Assembly (NCBI GenBank): GCA_022579005.1 | Contig: MU401495.1 | Location: 50,816 to 114,815, forward strand | DNA: 64,000 bases | Direction of reading: 5' to 3' | DNA from: Poronia punctata | Taxonomy: Eukaryota > Ascomycota > Sordariomycetes > Xylariales > Xylariaceae | Shown: piece after piece, positions 59,045-64,000 of the stretch | How the letters are laid out: each line of letters opens with the position of its first letter | How positions within the stretch are numbered: position 1 is the stretch's first letter | Translations under genes and position numbers: made by a program | The notes under the pieces: model-generated | Told to the model about the DNA's origin: nothing | Seen by the model: the letters and a program-made list of their open reading frames with translations, nothing else | The model's database searches: none

Positions 59045-61281
59045 CTAGCTAGACGAGGAGTAAGCCTGCTCCACTTGTTGCTTGTACTTGTTCAGGATCC
59101 CCTTCCGGTTAAGCTTCTGAGCTGCCGTAACCAGGCCCTGTATCCTAGAGTTAGCCAAGTGTCCCATGTCCCATTACGGCTCATGAGGGGGAAAAATAAA
59201 TCTTACATTTTGTGGCGTCCATTCCTCATCGGACAAAGCGACACCTTCAATAATCTCAATACCGGACAGGCCGCCAGCACGGCCCGTGTTTTGTAGTTCT
59301 TTGAGGACAAGGCCATTCAACTTCTTGTCATGTACCAACTCCTCTAGGCTCTCTCCCTTGATACCGTTATCCGCCGCAAGCTTCTTCAGTGCCGGCTCAG
59401 CTGGTACGATAATCGCTATGGGCTTGGCCTTGTTCTGATCCGCGTACACGCAGATGTTGCCCACAACATTCGCAGATCGGTAGATGGATTCGAGTTTCTC
59501 CAGCGCGATGTACTCGCCGTTCAGAGTCTTGATAAGATTCTTCTTGCGGTCGATGATCTTCAAGTGACCGTTGGAATCCCACTCGCCAATGTCGCCCGTC
59601 TTGAACCAGCCATCCGAGATGTTGTCCTTGGTCTCTTGTTCGTTCTGATAGTATTCTTTCAGGACGCTGGGGCCGCGGATCCAGATCTCGCCCTGCGGGT
59701 TTGGCTTGTTCGTGGCGTGATATCCAGCATCGGGGAAGTCCACTAGCTTGATCTCGATGGAGGAGGGCATGGCACCGATGGAATCCGGGGTCCATTCTGA
59801 AGGGTTCATCAAAGTACCCATCGCCGTCGTTTCGGTGAGACCATAACCAATGATCATGGGCGCAATAGCCATAGAAATGAACCGCTGCGTCTCTTTCGAA
59901 ATGGGCCCCCCACCATTCATGCAGAGTTTGAGGCGGCCGCCGGTAGCCTCCTTAATCTTCTTGAACACGACGTGGTCAAGCAGGCCGGCGCCGGGAAGGC
60001 CCATAGACATCAGTCTGTTCTTCAAGGCGAGGGCGCCCCAGAACATGTTCTGCACGACAGGGCCTCCGGCAGAGACCTTTGCGGTGATGCCCTTCTTGAC
60101 GGTTTCGAACACTGCGGGCACACCGACAAGAACGGACGGTTTGAACTCGCGAATATCACCGGCACAGTTGCGAACCGAGTTGTCGGAAAGCGTCTTCGGG
60201 TTTCCGTAACCCATCGTAGCTCCCCAGTACATGCAAGCGTTTTCGAAAACCAGCTCCAGGATATGAGCCAAGGGGAGGTAAGTCAACAGACCATCACCAG
60301 GCCCGATAAATGGCTGCACAACGACACTGACGCCCGCGACTACAGAATGACAATCAGTATCAAGACCTGGATTTCTCAGTAGATGATTAACTCACCGGCA
60401 GCGACGAGAGCTTCGTGCGTGAGCGGAACGCCCTTGGGGGTGCCCGTGGATCCAGAAGTGTACATGATGCAGCAGAGATCCTGGGGCGTGGGAGGATTAG
60501 GCTCGGATGGATTCTCTTTGCCCATCTTCTCGAGCTCCTTGAAGCTAAGAACTGTTATTTGGGGGAAGGCACTCTTCAGGTTGTTGATGTGCTCCTGCTT
60601 GACCTGGTTTTGACTATTCCATATCACGTAGCGAATTTCCTGGGCGTCTTTGAGGACATTTCCTAGCGTGGGAAGGAGATGGGGATCAAGGAAGATGGCC
60701 TTGGCGCCCGTAGCAACCATGGAATGTCGCAGGCCCTCTTCTCCAAGTGTGTCATAAGCCGTTACGACAGGCATAGTCTGGGAGGCAGCACCGTGAAACA
60801 TGGTGAGCCAGTTGGCACTGGTGGCAGCGAAGATGTGTACCCGGTCGTTCTTTTCCATGCCGAGCTTCCTCAAGCCGGAGCCAATGTTCAAGACCAAGGT
60901 CTCGTATTCATTGTAGGTCAGATACTCGTAGGGGCTGAGTTCGAAATAGGTCCAAGCCTTGTCGACCTCCTGTTCTTTGCCGTCGACAATTTTCTTCACC
61001 TTCTTGGTCTCCTGGTGAGTGCGGACTAAGCGCCGCGAGCCCATGCATTTCGCATTCCCATACTTGGCAACACTGACACGCATGAGTTCGAATGCTGTAG
61101 TGATGTTGTCGGCCGGCTTCGTGATCAGGCCATCCTTAGTCAAAGGATGGCGGCGTGGCCTCGTTTCGCCTTGGACAGCGGGAGCATTTGGTGATTCGAT
61201 CGAGAAAGGACCACGCGCTGAAATTTTGGGAGGGAGGACTTCCCCCCTCCGCTTCGACTCTCGCCATTCGTGCGTCGGCAT
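59045..61281 (-). CDS. Long-chain acyl-CoA synthetase (Faa-type AMP-binding enzyme)
   Basis: Activates long-chain fatty acids with ATP and CoA for lipid synthesis, import or beta-oxidation. Three minus-strand exons: 61281-60396, 60339-59207, 59137-59045; introns of 56 and 69 nt. Predicted 703 residues, typical for the family. AMP-binding motif YTSGSTGTPKGV is at about 274-285. The next exon gives LLTYLPLAHILELVFENACM and then GYGLTETTA. The fatty-acyl signature region reads DGWFKTGDIGEWDSNGHLKI followed by IDRKKNLIKTLNGEYIALEK. The C-terminus GLVTAAQKLNRKGILNKYKQ ends with a Ser-rich tail. There is no strong N-terminal membrane segment and no obvious peroxisomal SKL. The paralogue (Faa1/Faa4 versus Faa2) is not certain. 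An in-frame upstream exon was not found, so 61281 is taken as start. Confidence 0.94.
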
Positions 61282-63499
61282 GGCTGGAAGTGGTCAATCA
61301 CAAATTGAAGAGCACAAGAAAAACACGTAAGGGGTATCTCGAATAAGTAGCGTTCCGAATTTCAGTTCAAAGCGCGGTTAAACTCGGAAGTAATTTGCAA
61401 GAGGCGAGGAGGATAAATATACTGTTGCGAGAGGGTGTCCGAAAATGCGATAATAGATGAAGTATAGTTCATCAAATCGTCATAACCGTGGATCGGAAGA
61501 TGGCGAGGACGTTGGGGCGTATTTGAAGAGGTTGGAATAGGTGTATGCAATAGATGGAAGGAGCTTACAGTTGGTATTATCGGAGAAGAGACAGCTCTTA
61601 CGGGGACAGAGAACATGACGGACCAAGACTTGACCTAAAGATTATTATTGCCCTAGGCTGCACATGTTCCTATTGGGTAAGATGCCTAGGCATCTGCTAG
61701 CTTGCTAGGCGTCACTATTTGGGGATAGTCACTGTATAATGCGTTGGGCCAAGCTTGCCCCGATTCCATTAGGGTGATTAGCTGGCCCCATGACGAAACC
61801 CTACAGCTTGGAAACCGCCAGATGGTGCATATCTCTGCGGGGTCAGGTCGTGTCCCTTGTCGATTCATGATCTAATCGTGCCGAGGGGAGGAGATCCAAA
61901 CCTACATTATTAATACCTACATGCGCGCCGCACCTATTGTCAACCGTACAGTATTTCCAGATCCCGCTATCTGTCCCAATACGCATGGGTTTTAGCACAC
62001 ATTAACACCAATGGGAATAGAAGACTCGGCATTCATTGGTGGTGTGGTTGCCTGATCAGAGGTCTGGAACACAGCTGCCCAGGACTCGGGAGATGCTATT
62101 GGTCCTTACGAGTCCTTCACAGCCACCTCTTGAACCGAGTTGGAGAGTTTACTACGAGTAAAGGAGAGGCAAGCCAGCTAATAACATACTTAGTCAAGAC
62201 ATCGCCATCCAGCACGAGTATGTTTACGTACGCAAATATATCCTTCTCATTATCATTAAATCTTCGGAACACACTGCCCGCGGCCGCGGCCCGCTGTGTT
62301 GTCTTTTTCTTTTCGCCGCTACATCTCATTTCCCCCCCCGGACGATATGCTTCACATTACAACTCTAGGGCATACACATAAAAGACTTACTATATTACCA
62401 TGAAGGCTAGGCTCTACAATAAGGTAGCAGATTGGTGTGCGATTTGTACGTACGTGTACATATACAAACATGTCTTGATAACGTCTGATCCCAAGAGCTG
62501 GCTAGTAGCTTGTACCTGCAAGCCAAGACCTGGGGAAATTTACTACACCTTACTATTGCTATCCGTTACAACCCATGTTGGCTAGGTAAATATTTTATAC
62601 AACTACTTGCTAATAGCAACGAGCAGACGCTACATCTCCTAGCTAGAGCTCGTTGGATGTGGGAGTTGCCGTACAAAAATCTCTCGCAGGTTCCAGGTTT
62701 CATGTTGGGTTGCAGGTGTTACCTCAGCATGCTAATACCTGTCACCCCCAGCTCCCGACTCTGTTACAACTGTATCTGAAAAGGTCGCCGTGGCGACTCA
62801 GTAAATACAAGTGCGCTAGGTAGTTTCGAGTAAAGGCTAATGTCGCGTTACCTATTGGTTGCGTGCCGAGTCGAGAAAAATCTCCAATGTCTCCACTTTC
62901 TCTTCTTCGAAAAAACTCGGAGAAAATTCTGCTAACCACAACAGGTATTACTAACATGAGGAAAACTTTTGATACGACTGGTTTACGCTTTTCGTGCTTT
63001 TATACCGATGCCTTTACCTACATATAGCTAGCAATGTGGACTCATATCTATTGTTTAGGTACACTAACAAGTCGGCATCACGATCTGGCCAGGTATTGTA
63101 ATCGTACTGAGTTAGGTATGCACATGTAGGCAAGGCCCGCCAAAGCATCTGTAGCACGGTGACATTGTTGAGTGAAAAAGCGGCACGGGTAAAGACGGTT
63201 CGGTAACTACTCGTACATGCAACACCCCATTAATGCATTTACCTACTCGTACCTTGCTGAATCAGCGAAGGTACTCTCTATGTATGTACTATGTACTGTG
63301 TATTTATCCACAGAATGTGCCTGTCGATAAGACCTTGCTCGCCTCAACCAACGATCTCTATCTGATATCATCAATACTTACGTGGCAGCAGGGATTCAAG
63401 AAGAGAATCAGCCACGGCACTCACTTGCACTTTAGGTATCTGGCCATCTTGAAAACTTCACGCTACACAACGCCGTCATAATAGGTGCCAACATCCCAC
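61282..63499. promoter_or_regulatory. Long divergent upstream region (acyl-CoA synthetase / methyltransferase)
   Basis: 2.2 kb between divergent starts. A frame at 61616-61362 on the minus strand begins ATGTTCTCTGTCCCC followed by a GTAAGA donor-like word, so a spliced 5' leader of the synthetase gene is possible. CGCGGCCGCGG-type GC-rich sequence lies at about 62279-62290. ACTCGTA words occur at 63210 and 63245. No other gene is supported. Confidence 0.45.
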
Positions 63500-63790
63500 A
63501 TGGCTCTCGGACAATTGCTCGATCAATTCGGGCCTGAGATCGAGGATCCGGAAGAAGGCATGTTTGTAATTCAGTAGTTACCCTAGTAAGTATATTTTAT
63601 TTCGACTAATTTATGAGACTTTATTATAGAGACATTCTTACTCTTCTCTCAAGACATTCCGTCTCAAAATCTTGGTTTCGTTGATTCCCATGCTACAACC
63701 GTAGACTTGACTATCAACGGTAAAGATTACACCATCCATCAATCGCCAACCATCTTGAACCGACCTGGTAGCACTACCGGGGCCGTCATT
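63500..63790 (+). CDS. rkm5: Rkm5/METTL21-type lysine methyltransferase, N-terminal part only
   Basis: 5' part of a gene cut by the assembly. Exon 1 63500-63557, exon 2 63630-63790, then a GTGAGT donor at 63791 with no further exon before the window end. The first 73 codons read MALGQLLDQFGPEIEDPEE, then ETFLLFSQDIPSQNLGFVD, then DLTINGKDYTIHQSPTILN and GSTTGAVI. The IHQSP...TTGAV signature immediately precedes the SAM-binding domain in fungal Rkm5-like ribosomal-protein methyltransferases. The methyltransferase domain itself is missing from the window. The first intron appears to use GC instead of GT; the alternative GT reading gives a poorer family match. Substrate is inferred from family only. 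Confidence 0.7.
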
Positions 63791-63931
63791 GTGAGTTTCC
63801 TCTTGTAGTTTGTAGAAGAGAATATTTCACTCTCCTCGTAGTACATACATACATACATACATACATACAAAATCCATCACCGTGGTCATTATCTCTTAAA
63901 ATTTGTAACCCCTTTTTCTTCCATCCCTCCT
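63791..63931 (+). other. Start of an intron that runs into the contig end
   Basis: Begins with GTGAGT after the second methyltransferase exon and contains a (CATA)n microsatellite at 63842-63869. No convincing acceptor plus coding continuation appears before the poly-G tract. Confidence 0.6.
63842..63869. repeat. (CATA)n microsatellite
   Basis: About seven tetranucleotide units inside the second intron of the methyltransferase gene. Confidence 0.9.
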
Positions 63932-63943
63932 GGGGGGGGGGGT

Positions 63944-63975
<32 letters not shown>

Positions 63976-64000
63976 GGGGGGGGGGTGGGGGGGGGGGGTC
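63932..64000. repeat. Terminal poly-G tract
   Basis: Nearly pure G with occasional T up to the last bases of the window. It resembles the G and C tracts around the gap at 8207 and probably marks another contig end or low-quality extension. Confidence 0.9.

Noticed and set aside
61362..61616. 84-codon minus-strand frame upstream of the acyl-CoA synthetase
   Set aside because: Cannot be joined in frame to the synthetase start with the visible splice sites; kept only as a possible spliced leader.

Overview
This 64-kb window is nuclear DNA from a filamentous ascomycete (Pezizomycotina; Sordariomycetes or a close class is my best guess, with low confidence at that rank). The reasons are short spliceosomal introns (mostly 48-100 nt, GT...CTAAC...AG), widely spaced single genes on both strands, characteristic fungal orthologues (Mor2/Tao3, Urb1, Sna3, Env9-like SDR), and intergenic DNA full of TAGGTA/CCTACC and TACTCGTA words. 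There is no operon, CRISPR array, prophage or secondary-metabolite cluster. Most genes are conserved eukaryotic housekeeping genes. I rebuilt their exon structures by hand from splice signals and reading-frame continuity.

Layout. 1-1761 (-): NADPH-cytochrome P450 reductase, cut by the window start. 1762-8961: about 7 kb with no supportable gene, containing an assembly gap between poly-G and poly-C tracts (8108-8282). 8962-16830 (+): giant Mor2/Tao3/Furry scaffold. 17874-18650 (-): U5 snRNP protein Dib1 in six exons. 19338-22825 (+): ribosome biogenesis factor Urb1. 24451-26992 (+): eIF4E-binding 4E-T/Eap1-like protein. 27845-30296 (-): Sec1. 31315-32016 (-): G-patch protein. 32665-33951 (+): membrane SDR (Env9-like). 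34646-34873 (+): possible 75-aa protein. 35452-36357 (-): longin R-SNARE (Nyv1/VAMP7-like) with a hairpin-bearing intron. 37161-39518 (+): mitochondrial Suv3 helicase. 40543-42754 (+): conserved fungal protein of unknown function. 43131-43921 (-): Sna3-like PPxY membrane protein. 44680-48444 (+): Prp22 DEAH helicase. 48600-50225 (-): JMJD5-like JmjC hydroxylase. 51053-53750 (+): Cdc45. 56072-57195 (+): Frq1/NCS-1. 59045-61281 (-): long-chain acyl-CoA synthetase. 63500-63790+ (+): Rkm5/METTL21-like methyltransferase, cut off by a contig-end-like poly-G run.

The genes do not form one pathway, but there are functional echoes: two spliceosome factors (Dib1, Prp22), two secretory/vacuolar fusion proteins (Sec1, R-SNARE) with an MVB-pathway protein (Sna3) and a polarity scaffold (Mor2), and two ribosome/translation factors (Urb1, 4E-T-like) plus a possible ribosome-directed methyltransferase. 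Several pairs are head-to-head and share an upstream region (dib1/urb1, nyv1/suv3, sna3/prp22, JmjC/cdc45, acyl-CoA synthetase/rkm5).

The most interesting points are a 144-bp inverted-repeat element that makes up most of the R-SNARE intron, a canonical eIF4E-binding motif in the first exon of the 4E-T-like gene, a putative C/H metal-binding tail in a conserved protein of unknown function, a 17-nt micro-exon in dib1, a probable GC-AG intron in the methyltransferase gene, and perfect palindromes in intergenic DNA.
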